Positions 1 to 9,257 of a stretch of 64,000 bases of DNA are shown here, piece after piece; position 1 is the first letter of the stretch, and each line of letters opens with the position of its first letter. Source of the DNA: Chloroflexota bacterium (GTDB lineage: Bacteria; Chloroflexota; Anaerolineae; Aggregatilineales; Phototrophicaceae); contig JACRPS010000006.1 in the NCBI GenBank assembly GCA_016223085.1, positions 1-64,000 of the forward strand, given 5' to 3'. The notes below the pieces were generated by a model that was not told the DNA's origin, ran no database searches, and saw nothing but the letters and a program-made list of their open reading frames with translations. The position numbers and the translations under genes were made by a program.

Positions 1-122
1 CCCTGCGTCATATCGCGCTCAGTCTGCTCAAACAAGACCGTTCGGTCAAGGTTGGAATGGCTGCCAAGCGCAAAATGGCGGGGTGGGATAACGATTATCT
101 CCTCAAGGTACTGTGTTCCTGA
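1..122 (+). CDS. C-terminal end of ISAs1-family transposase (5' truncated by window edge)
   Basis: Frame 3 reads LRHIALSLLKQ, then AAKRKMAGWDNDYLLKVL, and stops at TGA 120-122. This matches the conserved end of ISAs1-type (H-repeat-associated) DDE transposases, where an RHIALNLLK block and an AGWD..YLL block close the protein. Only about 39 residues are inside the window, so the catalytic core and the left end of the element cannot be judged. No clear terminal inverted repeat was identified between the stop and the next gene. It may be an intact insertion sequence or a relic. Confidence 0.75.
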   Translation, partial: LRHIALSLLKQDRSVKVGMAAKRKMAGWDNDYLLKVLCS

Positions 123-158
123 AGAATATGCGTTTGCCCTAACGTTTTTCAAACTCAG

Positions 159-187
159 GTGACAGATTGTCATTATTGTTCTATAAT
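159..187 (+). promoter_or_regulatory. Predicted sigma70-type promoter of the FG-GAP gene
   Basis: GTGACA at 159-164 and TATAAT at 182-187 are separated by 17 nt. A perfect -10 and a five-of-six -35 give a strong candidate. A start near 194 would leave a leader of about 43 nt ending in the ribosome site AGGGGG before the GTG at 237. Confidence 0.6.
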
Positions 188-236
188 CAGGCTAAATTTA
201 TTATTTGAATTAACACCTCGCAAATAGGGGGACTTT

Positions 237-2144
237 GTGCCATCACGAATACCACCTCTCCTGCTGTGCCTGCTGGGAATGCTTCTGGCGCCGGGTATGG
301 CACTTCGCGCCCAACCCCCGACTCTGCTGCCCACCGCCGCCGAAGAACCAATCATGCCACCGCTGGCCGTATTTGAGAATGCCTTTGAGCCGGAGCCGAC
401 TATTTCAGACGATTTTGGCTTTGGCCAGCGCTTCGCCCTTGACGGCGACACGATGATTATAGCAGCGACCGGCGATAATGCCGGCAAGGGTGCGGCCTAT
501 ATTTTTGTCCGGGAAGGCAGTGGCTGGGTCCAGCAGGCCCGGCTGACCGCTTCCGATGGCGTTTTCGGCGACCAGTTCGGAGCCAGCGTGGCCATCAGCG
601 GTGATACGGCTGTGGTTGGCGCGCCCATGAAGCAGATCGGCGCGAAGCTGGAAGTGGGTCAGACCTATGTATTTACCCGTCAGGGAGGAACCTGGACACA
701 ACAGGCTATACTGTCGCTAACCGGCCCACAGTATTACAACCGTTTTGGCAGGGCGGTTGCCATTGATGGCGATACCATCGCCATCGCTGAAACGTACATG
801 ACCCAGGGGGTTAATATCTTCACCCGCAGCGGCACTTCCTGGACATTCCAGCGGCGGATTACTCCGCCAGTCACGTTTTCCACGTTCGCCAGTGGCCTGG
901 TGCTGCGGGGCACGCTGCTGCTGTGGAGCGCGCTCAACGAATTTGGAACCGGTTGGATTTATGTTTACGAGGGCAGCGGCGCTTCCTGGACCGAACAGGT
1001 TGTCATCCCCATACCGACGGGTTCTGTGGGCGGCTGCCAGACATTCGACAACTTTGGCCTGTCGCTGGCGCTGGATGGAACGACGCTGGCAGTCGGCGCG
1101 ACCGGCGCGGACTGTACGGTTGGCGGCCAGCTCGTCACCGATCATGGCGCGGTGCTATTGTATACGCTGCCGAATGCCGCGCCGCATACTGCTTTAACTT
1201 CCCCGGATGGCAGCATCAAAGGTATTGGCAGGTCCCTGGCGTTAGCAGGCGACCTGCTGGTGACCGGCGGCACAACCAGCACCGACTATCCAGGCATTTT
1301 ATTCCAGCGGCAGGGCAGGGTGTGGACACGAGCGCGGGAGTTTGAGCCAGCGGGGGCGGACACTACGTTCAATTTCGCCGAGGCAGTCGGTATCCATAAC
1401 GGTAAGATTCTGGCAAACGCTTACGTTCGCCTGCCCGGCAACGTGCAAAAGCGGCAGATACAAACGTTTTATCTGGTAGACAAGATTGATCTGGCCGTCC
1501 AGCAGAGTTTTAGCCCTGTTCAGGTTTACCAGTTGCAGTTCCTGAGCGTGAATATGCAGGTCATCAACCACAGCCCCGTCCCCGTTCCGGGCGTCATGTT
1601 CGCCGCTGCGTTTGCGCCCCAACTGGCTTTTGTGGGGGACGCTCATTCCCCTGGCATCACCTGCGCTCCCCCCGACTCCAACCCGGATCACCTGCTGTTG
1701 TGTAATTTAGGCACGATTCAGCCAAACACGACGCTCACTGTCACCGCCGACCTGCGGGCGCAAAACCCCGGCCCGATTTACAGCGTCCTCAGCGCCGCCG
1801 CCGACGCCGCCGAAACGGACACCGGCAACAACACCAGCACGATCACCGGTCAGGTTTACCTGCTGCTACCGGGTGATGCGCCGTACCGGAATTATGTTCC
1901 CGGCACCAACGCCAATCTCCACTGGAGCGCGGTGACATGGGCTACCGGCTACGAAATCCAGATTGATCGAACGGCGACGTTTCCGCAACCATTGCTGTAT
2001 CAGACCTACAGCGGCAGCGAGACTGGGATAACCATCCCCTTTACGGATGCTGGCCTGTACTTCTGGCGGGTGCGGGCGCTGAAACCGGGCGGCGCGGGGC
2101 TCTGGAGCAGCGCCGAGAGTCTGGTGATTGGGGAAGGGCAGTAA
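237..2144 (+). CDS. Secreted FG-GAP repeat (integrin-like beta-propeller) protein
   Basis: A 635-residue exported protein. Residues 1-26 form a signal peptide with an LLLCLLGMLL core. Residues about 45-420 hold repeated units of the FG-GAP type, visible as recurring FGFGQRFALDGD, FGASVAISGDTAVVGAP and FGRAVAIDGDTIAIA blocks, which predict an integrin-alpha-like beta-propeller. The region after about residue 430 looks like one or two Ig-like domains (a DUF11-like stretch with NPDHLLLCNLGTIQPN) and a final fibronectin-III-like module ending in FWRVRALKPGG. The start is GTG at 237, preceded by AGGGGG at good spacing. It is probably a cell-surface protein; ligand and role are unknown. Calcium binding by the loops is inferred from the family. 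Confidence 0.8.
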   Translation: MPSRIPPLLLCLLGMLLAPGMALRAQPPTLLPTAAEEPIMPPLAVFENAFEPEPTISDDFGFGQRFALDGDTMIIAATGDNAGKGAAYIFVREGSGWVQQARLTASDGVFGDQFGASVAISGDTAVVGAPMKQIGAKLEVGQTYVFTRQGGTWTQQAILSLTGPQYYNRFGRAVAIDGDTIAIAETYMTQGVNIFTRSGTSWTFQRRITPPVTFSTFASGLVLRGTLLLWSALNEFGTGWIYVYEGSGASWTEQVVIPIPTGSVGGCQTFDNFGLSLALDGTTLAVGATGADCTVGGQLVTDHGAVLLYTLPNAAPHTALTSPDGSIKGIGRSLALAGDLLVTGGTTSTDYPGILFQRQGRVWTRAREFEPAGADTTFNFAEAVGIHNGKILANAYVRLPGNVQKRQIQTFYLVDKIDLAVQQSFSPVQVYQLQFLSVNMQVINHSPVPVPGVMFAAAFAPQLAFVGDAHSPGITCAPPDSNPDHLLLCNLGTIQPNTTLTVTADLRAQNPGPIYSVLSAAADAAETDTGNNTSTITGQVYLLLPGDAPYRNYVPGTNANLHWSAVTWATGYEIQIDRTATFPQPLLYQTYSGSETGITIPFTDAGLYFWRVRALKPGGAGLWSSAESLVIGEGQ

Positions 2145-2146
2145 TA

Positions 2147-2180
2147 GAGTGGTGGGGCACAACGGCAATGCCCACCACTC
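2147..2180. terminator. Hairpin between convergent genes
   Basis: GAGTGGTGGG at 2147-2156 pairs perfectly with CCCACCACTC at 2171-2180. It lies between the stop of the FG-GAP gene (2144) and the stop of the antiporter gene on the other strand (2184), so it could terminate both. There is no U-tract. Confidence 0.5.
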
Positions 2181-2183
2181 ATG

Positions 2184-3266
2184 TTACGGATGAATCTGCG
2201 CCGTCGCTGGCAGGAAGAAAAAGGCGATGGCAAGGATGATGTAAACGGCCAGCAGCATCGCGCCTTCCAGCCAGGTGGACTCGCCGTCCAGCGCGATCAG
2301 CGCCGCAATTAACGAGGCTGCCACCAGCGCGATCAGCTCAAAGTTGTTAAACACCAGCAGCATCGTTTCGCCACCCATCAGCAGGCTGATAAACACCAGC
2401 ACCGGCGCGACAAACAGCGCGATTTGCAAACTGGAACCCAGCGATACCGCCATGCTCAGTTCCATCTTGTTTTTGATGGCGACCTGTACCGCTACCAGAT
2501 GCTCCGCCACGTTACCGACCAGCGGGACGATGATGATGCCGATAAATAATTCGGTTAGACCGAGCGTTTCGGTCACATGCTCCACCGCGCCGACCAGTAC
2601 TTCGCTCATGATGACGATGGCAATTGTGGACGCCGCCAGCACGGCCAGCGCCGTGCGAACGCTCCACTTGGCATGATGGATTTCCTCGGCTGCCGGTTCG
2701 CGGGTAACGGGTTCGCCCTGACGGAAGGCATACAGCACACTCAGACCGTAGATGATAATCATGATAACCGCCGTGCCTTCGCTCAGTCCCAGTTCGGCAG
2801 CACGGTTTTCCACCAGCGCCACGTCAAACAGGGATGGCACGAGCAGCGCCGCCACCGCCAGCATGAGCATCACGCCATTTAAACCGGCGGTGCGGCGGTC
2901 AAACGACTGGATACCGTTTTTCAGGCCGCCCAACAGGAGGCTGAGGCCCATCACCAGCAGCAGGTTGCCCAGAATCGAGCCAGTGATCGAGGCACGCACC
3001 AGTTCCACCAGCCCTTCCCGCAGAGCAAAGATGGTGATAATGAGTTCGGCGGCGTTGCCGAGCGTGGCGTTCAGCAGCCCACCGATCTTTGGGCCGGTAT
3101 GCACCGCCAGTTCTTCGGTGGCTTCACCGATCAGGTCGGCCAGCGGGATGACGGCCAGCGCCGAGAAGATAAACACCAGCACCGGGCTAACGCCCGCGAC
3201 CCGCTCGGCAATAAAAGCAATCGGCACAAAGATCAGCAGCAATTTCACAATTCGATCAAACGACAT
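2184..3266 (-). CDS. cax: Calcium/proton exchanger (CaCA superfamily)
   Basis: A 360-residue membrane protein with about 11 hydrophobic segments. It has two inverted homologous halves, each with a conserved CaCA alpha motif: GNAAELIITIFALREG near residue 70 and GNVAEHLVAVQVAIKNKMEL near residue 260. The GNAAE and GNVAEH pair is the cation-binding signature of the CAX family, which exchanges cytosolic Ca2+ for H+. Full length matches bacterial CAX proteins. An ATG start at 3266 fits the N-terminal membrane segment. It is transcribed alone, converging on the FG-GAP gene. Ion specificity is inferred from the family and could include other divalent cations. Confidence 0.88.
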   Translation of the reverse strand: MSFDRIVKLLLIFVPIAFIAERVAGVSPVLVFIFSALAVIPLADLIGEATEELAVHTGPKIGGLLNATLGNAAELIITIFALREGLVELVRASITGSILGNLLLVMGLSLLLGGLKNGIQSFDRRTAGLNGVMLMLAVAALLVPSLFDVALVENRAAELGLSEGTAVIMIIIYGLSVLYAFRQGEPVTREPAAEEIHHAKWSVRTALAVLAASTIAIVIMSEVLVGAVEHVTETLGLTELFIGIIIVPLVGNVAEHLVAVQVAIKNKMELSMAVSLGSSLQIALFVAPVLVFISLLMGGETMLLVFNNFELIALVAASLIAALIALDGESTWLEGAMLLAVYIILAIAFFFLPATAQIHP

Positions 3267-3299
3267 AGACGCTTTCCCCTGGTGGCAAACGATAATCGC

Positions 3300-3334
3300 G
3301 AGGGTCAGAGACCCCCCTACTACACGCTATTATA
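3300..3334 (-). promoter_or_regulatory. Weak promoter and degenerate palindrome upstream of the antiporter
   Basis: On the minus strand TATAAT occupies 3334-3329, about 63 nt before the antiporter start, but no good -35 is seen. Beside it, 3300-3322 holds a GGGTCAGAGACCC palindrome followed by CCCCTAC, which looks like half of the GTAGGG...CCCTAC repeat family found elsewhere in the window. Confidence 0.35.
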
Positions 3335-3398
3335 TGACCTGCGACTAAAGCGCGCCACGCGACTCCCGATGGCGCTTGTCGGGCAGCCAGCGGCAAGT

Positions 3399-4211
3399 CT
3401 AGTGGTCGCGCCAGAACGCCAGCACGTCCTGCACGAACTGCGCCGACTGTGTTGGCAACATCATAAAGACGTGTCCGCCAGAATAACGTTTGATCTGCGC
3501 GCCGGGGATGAGCGTGGCGATTTCGTCCTGAAAGTGGGGCGGCACCAGCAGATCGTCGGGGCTGCTCATCACCAGCGTTGGCACGCTGATCTGCGGCAGG
3601 CGCGCGCGGATGTCATAGCGTTCCAGCGCGTATTTTTGCAGGTCGTACCCGGCCTGATTCATTTCCAGCGGGTCAGGCGGGGCGTTCACCCAGACATCCA
3701 GAAACGCTTCGTACCGGAAGACCGCCTCGCTTAACAGCAGAATGGCATTGTAGCGGTTGAGGATGTCACGCGGGACACCCCGATTCCGCATCATACGGCT
3801 GGTCTCCAGCATGAAGCCGGCTCGACCGGGGTATTCGGCGTGCGCCAGCGACACAGCGCTGACGAGGCTACGTACCTTATCAGGGTGGCGCAGCGCCAGC
3901 GTTTTGGCGATGCAGCCGCCCATCGAAATACCCAGGACATGCGCGGGAGTCATACCGTGATAATCGAGTATCGCGGCCACATCGTCGGCCATATCGTCTA
4001 TGGTGGCGACCGTGCCCGCCGGAACACAGCTTTGGCCGGCGCCGCGATTGTCAACCGTCAGCAGCCGGTAGCGCTCGCTCAACACCGGGCGTAAGGCCAG
4101 CGCCAGCACATCGTTACTGTGCGCACCCAGGCCAGGGATATAAACGGCGGGTTCGCCCGCGCCGTCCAGTTCGTAATGAATTTCGACTCCGTTTCGTAAA
4201 AATCCGGGCAT
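3399..4211 (-). CDS. Alpha/beta-fold hydrolase
   Basis: A 270-residue cytosolic hydrolase of the proline iminopeptidase/3-oxoadipate enol-lactonase type. Visible features are an oxyanion-side GAGEPAVYIPGLGAH strand-loop, the nucleophile elbow GISMGG, an acidic residue in SSPDDLLVPP, and the catalytic His in YSGGHVFMM. The start is placed at ATG 4211 because GGGAAAGG stands about 7 nt upstream; the frame is open to a TTG at 4259, which would add 16 non-conserved residues. Substrate cannot be predicted. It is followed on the same strand by nothing until the antiporter. Confidence 0.82.
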   Translation of the reverse strand: MPGFLRNGVEIHYELDGAGEPAVYIPGLGAHSNDVLALALRPVLSERYRLLTVDNRGAGQSCVPAGTVATIDDMADDVAAILDYHGMTPAHVLGISMGGCIAKTLALRHPDKVRSLVSAVSLAHAEYPGRAGFMLETSRMMRNRGVPRDILNRYNAILLLSEAVFRYEAFLDVWVNAPPDPLEMNQAGYDLQKYALERYDIRARLPQISVPTLVMSSPDDLLVPPHFQDEIATLIPGAQIKRYSGGHVFMMLPTQSAQFVQDVLAFWRDH

Positions 4212-4300
4212 GAAAAAACCTTTCCCGTTCGCTTCCGGTTTCCAGTTGAATAAACTCAATTGTAGTTCGGAACGGGTGACTGGAACTCATTCCTCCCTCA

Positions 4301-5185
4301 CTACCGCCGTCGTCGCACCGCCAGCGCAACCACCGCCATGACCGCCGTTCCCAGCAGCGGCAGGATGCGCAAGGTGTCCAGAAACAGGTCATCCAGGCCG
4401 AACATCCAGCGGACGCGCTGCTGCGCCACCCATTCCGGCACCACACCTTTCCACTGCACCATAAACGTTTCCGCACCGACCGGATGGCGCAGGCGCTTCG
4501 AACGTCCATCGGCAATCGCCAGGACAGTCTGCGCCACCGGCATGGGGTCGGGGCTGCCAGTGTACAGCCGTTCCCAGGCAGCATATACCCGGCGGCGGGC
4601 AGCGTCGTAATCGGCGATGGGGTGGGCGGGCTGGCGCATCCGGTTCCCGATTTCGCTGCGGAAGAAACCGGGTTCCACCAGTGCTACCCGAATGCCCAGC
4701 GGCTGCACTTCGTACAGCAGCGATTCGGTGTAGCCTTCCAGCGCGTTTTTGCTGGCGGCGTAAATCCCCTGGAATGGCCCGCCGCCCATGCCGGCCAGCG
4801 AACTGATGTTGATTATCACACCGCTCCCCTGGCGACGCATCTGTGGCAGCACCGCCTGCGTCACTCGCATGACACCGAAGAAGTTGGTTTCAAACAGCCA
4901 TTTGGCTTCGTCCACGCTGGTTTCTTCGGCGCTGCCGAACATGTGCACGCCGGCGTTGTTCACCAGCACGTCCAGCCGCCCGGCGCGTTCGATCACCGCC
5001 GCCACACACGCCATTACGGACGAGTCGTCGGTCACGTCCAGCGGCAGCAGGTCATAGCCGTCTAATGTGTCACTGATTGGGTTGCGGCTGGTGCCAAACA
5101 CGCGGTAGCCGTGCCGCACCAGCAGCGCCGCCGTCTGCCGACCGATGCCGGTTGAAGCGCCCGTGACGAGCGCGACTTTTACCAT
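4301..5185 (-). CDS. SDR family oxidoreductase
   Basis: A 294-residue classical short-chain dehydrogenase. The NAD(P)-binding GASTGIGRQ motif is at residues 9-17, NNAGVH near 85, the catalytic Ser lies in NISSLAG, and YAASKN supplies the Tyr and Lys of the YxxxK motif. After the Rossmann fold there is a C-terminal extension with a hydrophobic segment (LRILPLLGTAVMAVVALAV) that may associate with the membrane. The basic residue after GAST and the RNP stretch favour NADP. It lies 89 nt upstream of the hydrolase on the same strand, so the two may be co-transcribed. Substrate is unknown. Confidence 0.85.
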   Translation of the reverse strand: MVKVALVTGASTGIGRQTAALLVRHGYRVFGTSRNPISDTLDGYDLLPLDVTDDSSVMACVAAVIERAGRLDVLVNNAGVHMFGSAEETSVDEAKWLFETNFFGVMRVTQAVLPQMRRQGSGVIINISSLAGMGGGPFQGIYAASKNALEGYTESLLYEVQPLGIRVALVEPGFFRSEIGNRMRQPAHPIADYDAARRRVYAAWERLYTGSPDPMPVAQTVLAIADGRSKRLRHPVGAETFMVQWKGVVPEWVAQQRVRWMFGLDDLFLDTLRILPLLGTAVMAVVALAVRRRR

Positions 5186-5200
5186 GCATTCCCCTTACGC

Positions 5201-5553
5201 TCAGGTGTAAAATCGTTTAAGAACACGGCAGATTGCCAGGCTGACCCACAGACCGACTTCCTTATCACCTGCTCGAACGACGGTTAGCTTCCAGCATCCG
5301 TCTGCCTGCTGCTGGGTTACGAACCATTCCAGGGCCCTGGCGATCAGCGGAGTATCCCGTGTAAACCCGATCAAAGACAGGGAGTCCAGCGCCGACACGA
5401 ATTCGGTGAACCAGAACGGATATGAAAATGTTGTCCAGAAGCGCACGGCCTGCCGGTCCACACAGGTGTCGCGGGTAAAAAGCGGGAGGCCAGCCGTTCA
5501 CCCGCAGCCCTGACCTCATTATAGGGGATAACCAGCCTCCCATCACTGAATCC
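5201..5553 (-). pseudogene. Remnant of a prenyltransferase-like / toroid repeat protein, C-terminal part with a 1-nt frameshift
   Basis: Reading on the minus strand right after the TAG stop of the acyl-CoA dehydrogenase gene, the frame gives DGRLVIPYNEV and then AAGERLASRF. It then needs one extra T in the A5 run at 5477-5481 (plus strand) to continue as FTRDTCVDRQAVRFW and FWFTEFVSALDSLSLIGF, ending at 5201. The second part resembles the C-terminal end of hypothetical terpenoid-cyclase-toroid proteins (PFWW..LSALDSL..GF and LW pattern). There is no start codon and the N-terminal two thirds are missing. Family placement is from memory of pattern only. Confidence 0.55.
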
Positions 5554-7008
5554 CTACGTGACTTTCTGCCCGATCAGCGCCCGCGCCGTGAAATCTGCCA
5601 GGGCTTCGATCAGTTCCTGCGAGTAGGCTTCCTTAGCGTCCTGCGGCAGCGCCAGCACCGAGTCAACCCGCGCCGCCATGTCCGCGCTGTCGTCGGCGGA
5701 GGCCAGCGGCGCCAGATAATCGAACAGCAGGCGGTGCGCGCCCTTGCGCTCCATCACTTCCAGCCCGTCGAGGATTTGCCGGTGCGGCGGTCCTTCCCAG
5801 ATGTCCACGATCATCGCTTCGCGCAGCCAGCGTTCCACGCCGTACTCCTGCAGCGTGCCCAGTCCGCCGTTGACCTCCATCGCCCACTTGGCAGTCTGCA
5901 CCGCGACTTCGGCAGTGGTATATTTGGCGAGGTGAATCATCAACCGGCACAGGTGGAAGGTGTCGCTGTAGGGCGGCACGTGGTAGCGCACGGCGTCGGC
6001 CAGTTTGACCGATTCCCACGCCAGCGCGAAGGCGCGCCGCACCGCGTCCAGCCGTTTATCAAACTGGCGACGCAGCAGCGGGTGTTCGATGATCGGCTTG
6101 CCGAAGGCCACCCGCTGTTCCGCGAATGTCAGCGCCTCCGCCAGCGCGCGCTGCGCCAGCGCCACGCTGCCAATGCTGTTTGCCACGCGCGACAGATTCA
6201 GCACTTCGAGAATCAGATAGATGCCCCACTCCGGCCTGCCGAGCAAATAGGCTTCGCTGTCGCGCAGTTCGATCTCGCCGGTGGGCACGGAGCGGGTGGC
6301 GATTTTGTCCTTCAGCCGCCGGATGTGGTAATTCAGGCTGCCATCCTCACGCAGGCGCGGCAGCAGGAACAGCGCCAGCCCGCGCACGCCCGGTTTGCCG
6401 CCGTCCACCCGCGCGGCCACTACCGCCACGTCCGCGCCGGCGTTGCTGGTAAAATACTTGTCGCCGGTCAGCCGCCAGCGGTCGCCGTTGGGACAGGCCA
6501 GCGTCTCCACGTTTGCGCCCAGGTCGCTGCCGCCGCGAATCTCGGTCATCCAGGTCGCGCCCTGCCACACCGAGTCATCCCGGCGCAGCAGCGGAGTCAG
6601 AAAACGCGCTTTCAGGTCGGGCGAACCATATTTGTCCAGTGGCACAGCGGTTGACAGGGACACCGTGTAAGGGCAGTACAGGCCCGTGTCATAAAAGCCG
6701 GTGACATAGCCAACCAGAAACGACGGCGCGAGCGACTCGCCCTCGAAGGCGCGCCAGGTCGCCCCGGCTTTATACCCCTGCCGGAGCATCCGCCAGTAAT
6801 CCGGCGGGAAGCCGATTTCGTCCACGCGGCGGCCAAAGCGGTCGTGCTGTGTCAGCCAGGGTGTGCCGGCGCGGTCAACGGCGGCGGAGATGGCGCGGCC
6901 TTCTGACTCCCACCACGCCTCATATGCCCGCAGGTCGTGCCCGAAAGGAAGGTCTCCCAACAGATTATCCAAAAGTTTCGTCGGCGATTTCAGTATTTCG
7001 AGTTGCAT
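5554..7008 (-). CDS. Acyl-CoA dehydrogenase (AidB-like)
   Basis: A 484-residue flavoenzyme. The middle region has GATWMTEIRGGSDLG and the LTGDKYFTSNAGAD block that contact FAD and substrate. The C-terminal helical domain has EQRVAFGKPIIEHPLLR and MEVNGGLGTLQEYGVERWLREA. The length and the WMTE..GGSD motif fit the AidB/isovaleryl-CoA-dehydrogenase-like branch rather than short classical enzymes of about 380 residues. The start ATG 7008 begins the conserved part; the frame stays open upstream to 7131 without similarity. No electron-transfer flavoprotein gene is nearby, and the physiological substrate is unknown. Confidence 0.85.
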   Translation of the reverse strand: MQLEILKSPTKLLDNLLGDLPFGHDLRAYEAWWESEGRAISAAVDRAGTPWLTQHDRFGRRVDEIGFPPDYWRMLRQGYKAGATWRAFEGESLAPSFLVGYVTGFYDTGLYCPYTVSLSTAVPLDKYGSPDLKARFLTPLLRRDDSVWQGATWMTEIRGGSDLGANVETLACPNGDRWRLTGDKYFTSNAGADVAVVAARVDGGKPGVRGLALFLLPRLREDGSLNYHIRRLKDKIATRSVPTGEIELRDSEAYLLGRPEWGIYLILEVLNLSRVANSIGSVALAQRALAEALTFAEQRVAFGKPIIEHPLLRRQFDKRLDAVRRAFALAWESVKLADAVRYHVPPYSDTFHLCRLMIHLAKYTTAEVAVQTAKWAMEVNGGLGTLQEYGVERWLREAMIVDIWEGPPHRQILDGLEVMERKGAHRLLFDYLAPLASADDSADMAARVDSVLALPQDAKEAYSQELIEALADFTARALIGQKVT

Positions 7009-7131
7009 ATATTTGTGTTCCCCCACAACTATTGAACCGGGATTGTAACCCTGTCGTGCAGCAACCTGCAACCGATGGCCGGGAATCAAAAGGGCGGCCC
7101 GGTCAGGCCGCCCCTGTGCCAGCATATCCAT

Positions 7132-7815
7132 TTACCCGTTTTTGGGCTTTTCGTCGGTGTCGTCGGCCAGCGCCTCGTCAATCCTGCGCTGGAGTTCAGG
7201 GTCGGAATACCGCTGCGTGCTGTTACCGGTGTTCACCAGCCGTGCGCCGGTGAATACTGGCGCGTCGTCGTTCTTGGACTTGCGGCTGCTCAGGCGTGGC
7301 GCATTGCCCCGGAACAGCATCAGCGCGCCCAGGCCGATCAGCACCAGCGGCAGCGCCAGCCCACCGAGAAAACCGCCACCGCCGAAGATCATCAGTTCAA
7401 AGATGGCCGCCGCAATCAGGAACGCGGTGCCGCCAAAACGCACGAAGCCGCTGCCGGTGTTATACGTGCCCTCGTCACCCGTGCGCCGCCCCATAAACTG
7501 AAGCGCCAGCCCCAGAAACACCGGATACAGCAGCCAGGCATAGGCCCAGCTTTCCCAGTGGCCGGTCAGGTTCTGGTACAGCAAAATCGCGCCCGTGCCG
7601 CCGATAAGCGAACCCGGCACGGCCAGCCCGGCCTGATTCCTGCCGCCCGTAACCGCGAAGTACAGGAAGGCCGCACCGGGCAACAGGATAAACAGCGGCC
7701 ACAGCGCGCCAAACAGGCTGAAGTTAAACGTTTGTCCGAACAGGAACAGCAGGCCGAGGCCGATTAACACAACGGCGGCTATCGTTCTGCCGGTGTCTGG
7801 TTGTGAGCGATTCAT
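7132..7815 (-). CDS. Multi-pass membrane protein with LiaI/LiaF-like (DUF5668) transmembrane segments
   Basis: A 227-residue protein with about seven hydrophobic segments starting at residue 10. The pattern IGLGLLFLFGQTF, then LWPLFILLPG and later LPLVLIGLGALMLF repeats the 'ΙGxGxLxLx...WPLxLI' layout of DUF5668/LiaI-LiaF-like membrane regions, here written twice in one chain. The C-terminal tail of about 60 residues is hydrophilic and cytosolic by the positive-inside rule. It is divergent from the AraC-type regulator gene. Function is unknown; relatives take part in cell-envelope stress sensing, which is not shown for this one. Confidence 0.6.
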   Translation of the reverse strand: MNRSQPDTGRTIAAVVLIGLGLLFLFGQTFNFSLFGALWPLFILLPGAAFLYFAVTGGRNQAGLAVPGSLIGGTGAILLYQNLTGHWESWAYAWLLYPVFLGLALQFMGRRTGDEGTYNTGSGFVRFGGTAFLIAAAIFELMIFGGGGFLGGLALPLVLIGLGALMLFRGNAPRLSSRKSKNDDAPVFTGARLVNTGNSTQRYSDPELQRRIDEALADDTDEKPKNG

Positions 7816-7930
7816 ATGGGTGTTCTCCCTCTCTGGTGTTATCTATGTTCCTGTACGCACCATCCGAATGGAAAGTTGCGCGATGGGACAGGCGCGGTAG
7901 CATTAATTGACCAACGTGCAGGATAGGCCG

Positions 7931-8857
7931 ATGGAAGCCAAAAATATTTACGAACAGCGCATCAACCGCGTCTTTGATTACATCCGTGAACATCTGACGG
8001 AAGACCTGTCGCTGGAGGCGCTGGCGCAGGTCGCGCATTTTTCGCCCTATCACTTCCACCGCCTGTTTAAAGCCATCACCGGCGAAACGGTGAAGCAGTG
8101 TACCAACCGGCTGCGGCTGGAGCGCGCTGCCGCCCTGCTCAAGACATCACCCACCCTGAGCGTGACGGATGCGGCCTTCGCCTGCGGCTTCCAGTCCGCG
8201 TCCAGCTTTTCACGGGCGTTCCACCAGCATTTTGGTATCACGGCGCGCGCCTGGGACCGGCTGAGTCCACTCAAAGAGAGCAAGAATCGTGAAGTACTGG
8301 ACGGATTTCATCAGTATACTGTAGCTGAACTGCACGAGGTTGGCGAAACTGCCGGGTTCGGCGTGCGGGTGCGCGATCTGCCGGCGCGGTGGATGGCCTG
8401 CATCCGCGTGGTGAACTCGTACCAGCCGCACCGGGTCGCTGCGGCCTACGCCCAGTTGCTGGAGTGGTATCGCAGCCGGGGCGGCGACCCGCTGCGGGCG
8501 CAGCTTATCGGCATGTCGCAGGACGATCCGGACGTAACGCCACTGCGGCTGTGCCGCTACGACGTGTGCCTGACCATGCCGGGCGACTGGACGGCCAGCG
8601 GCGAGGTCAGCGCCCGCGAGTTCCCGGCCTGCCGCGCCGCGATCATCCACTGTGCCGGCGATATTTATCTGGTAGACCGCGCCTGGCAGTACCTGTACCG
8701 CTACTGGCTGCCGCGCAGCGGTTACGTGCCGGATAACCTGCCGGCGCTGGAAATCTTCCGGCGGCAGCCGGCGGATATCGGCTGGGAGTATTACGACCTC
8801 GAATGTGCGGTGCCGGTGGTCATGGTCGGGATGGAAACCAGTTTAGAGGAGGCCTGA
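7931..8857 (+). CDS. AraC family transcriptional regulator with GyrI-like effector domain
   Basis: A 308-residue regulator. Residues about 5-105 hold the two helix-turn-helix AraC motifs ([20 protein letters not shown] and [20 protein letters not shown]). Residues about 140-300 form a GyrI-like/effector-binding domain ending in AVPV. This is the Rob/SoxS-Rob-like layout seen in drug-responsive regulators. ATG 7931 is chosen; a TTG at 7907 would add eight residues. The stop overlaps the start of the next gene as TGATG, so the glyoxalase is translationally coupled. Ligand unknown. Confidence 0.88.
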   Translation: MEAKNIYEQRINRVFDYIREHLTEDLSLEALAQVAHFSPYHFHRLFKAITGETVKQCTNRLRLERAAALLKTSPTLSVTDAAFACGFQSASSFSRAFHQHFGITARAWDRLSPLKESKNREVLDGFHQYTVAELHEVGETAGFGVRVRDLPARWMACIRVVNSYQPHRVAAAYAQLLEWYRSRGGDPLRAQLIGMSQDDPDVTPLRLCRYDVCLTMPGDWTASGEVSAREFPACRAAIIHCAGDIYLVDRAWQYLYRYWLPRSGYVPDNLPALEIFRRQPADIGWEYYDLECAVPVVMVGMETSLEEA

Positions 8858-9192
8858 TGAATCTCGGAACGTTTTCGGTCAGTCTGGCAGTCAAAGATAT
8901 TAAAGCATCGCGCGAGTTTTATGAAAAGCTGGGCTTTGAGGTGTTCGACGGCAAGGAAGAAGACAACTGGCTGATGCTGCGCAACGGCACGACCAAAATC
9001 GGGCTGTTTCAGGGCATGTTTGAGGATAACATCCTGACGTTTAACCCGACGGACGTGCGCGGCATCCAGAAGGCGCTGAAGGCGCAGGGCATCACCTTTA
9101 CGCTGGAGGCCGACGAAAGCACCACCGGCCCCGCCCACGCCACGCTGCTCGATCCCGATGGCAACGCCATTCTGATTGACCAGTTTGTGTAA
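8857..9192 (+). CDS. VOC/glyoxalase superfamily protein
   Basis: A 111-residue single-domain vicinal-oxygen-chelate protein. It has [20 protein letters not shown] at the N-terminus and [13 protein letters not shown] at the C-terminus, the usual two babab modules. The start ATG 8857 shares a base with the TGA of the AraC gene. Ribosome site GAGGAGG lies inside the upstream gene end. Enzyme activity cannot be assigned: VOC proteins include lyases, dioxygenases and antibiotic-binding proteins. Coupling to a GyrI-domain regulator would fit a drug or toxic-aldehyde response; that is inference. Confidence 0.85.
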   Translation: MNLGTFSVSLAVKDIKASREFYEKLGFEVFDGKEEDNWLMLRNGTTKIGLFQGMFEDNILTFNPTDVRGIQKALKAQGITFTLEADESTTGPAHATLLDPDGNAILIDQFV

Positions 9193-9208
9193 TCAAACGG
9201 CGGTAACC

Positions 9209-9237
9209 GTAGGGACGTGGCGCCGCCATGTCCCTAC
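9209..9237. repeat. Palindromic repeat family A, copy 1
   Basis: GTAGGGACGTGGCG is followed by its near-complement ending in GTCCCTAC, with one mismatch in 14, then ACAGACC. It sits between the converging glyoxalase and potA genes and might double as a terminator. Other members share the GTAGGG...CCCTAC ends. Confidence 0.8.
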
Positions 9238-9257
9238 AGACCCGTTTCAACGTTGAG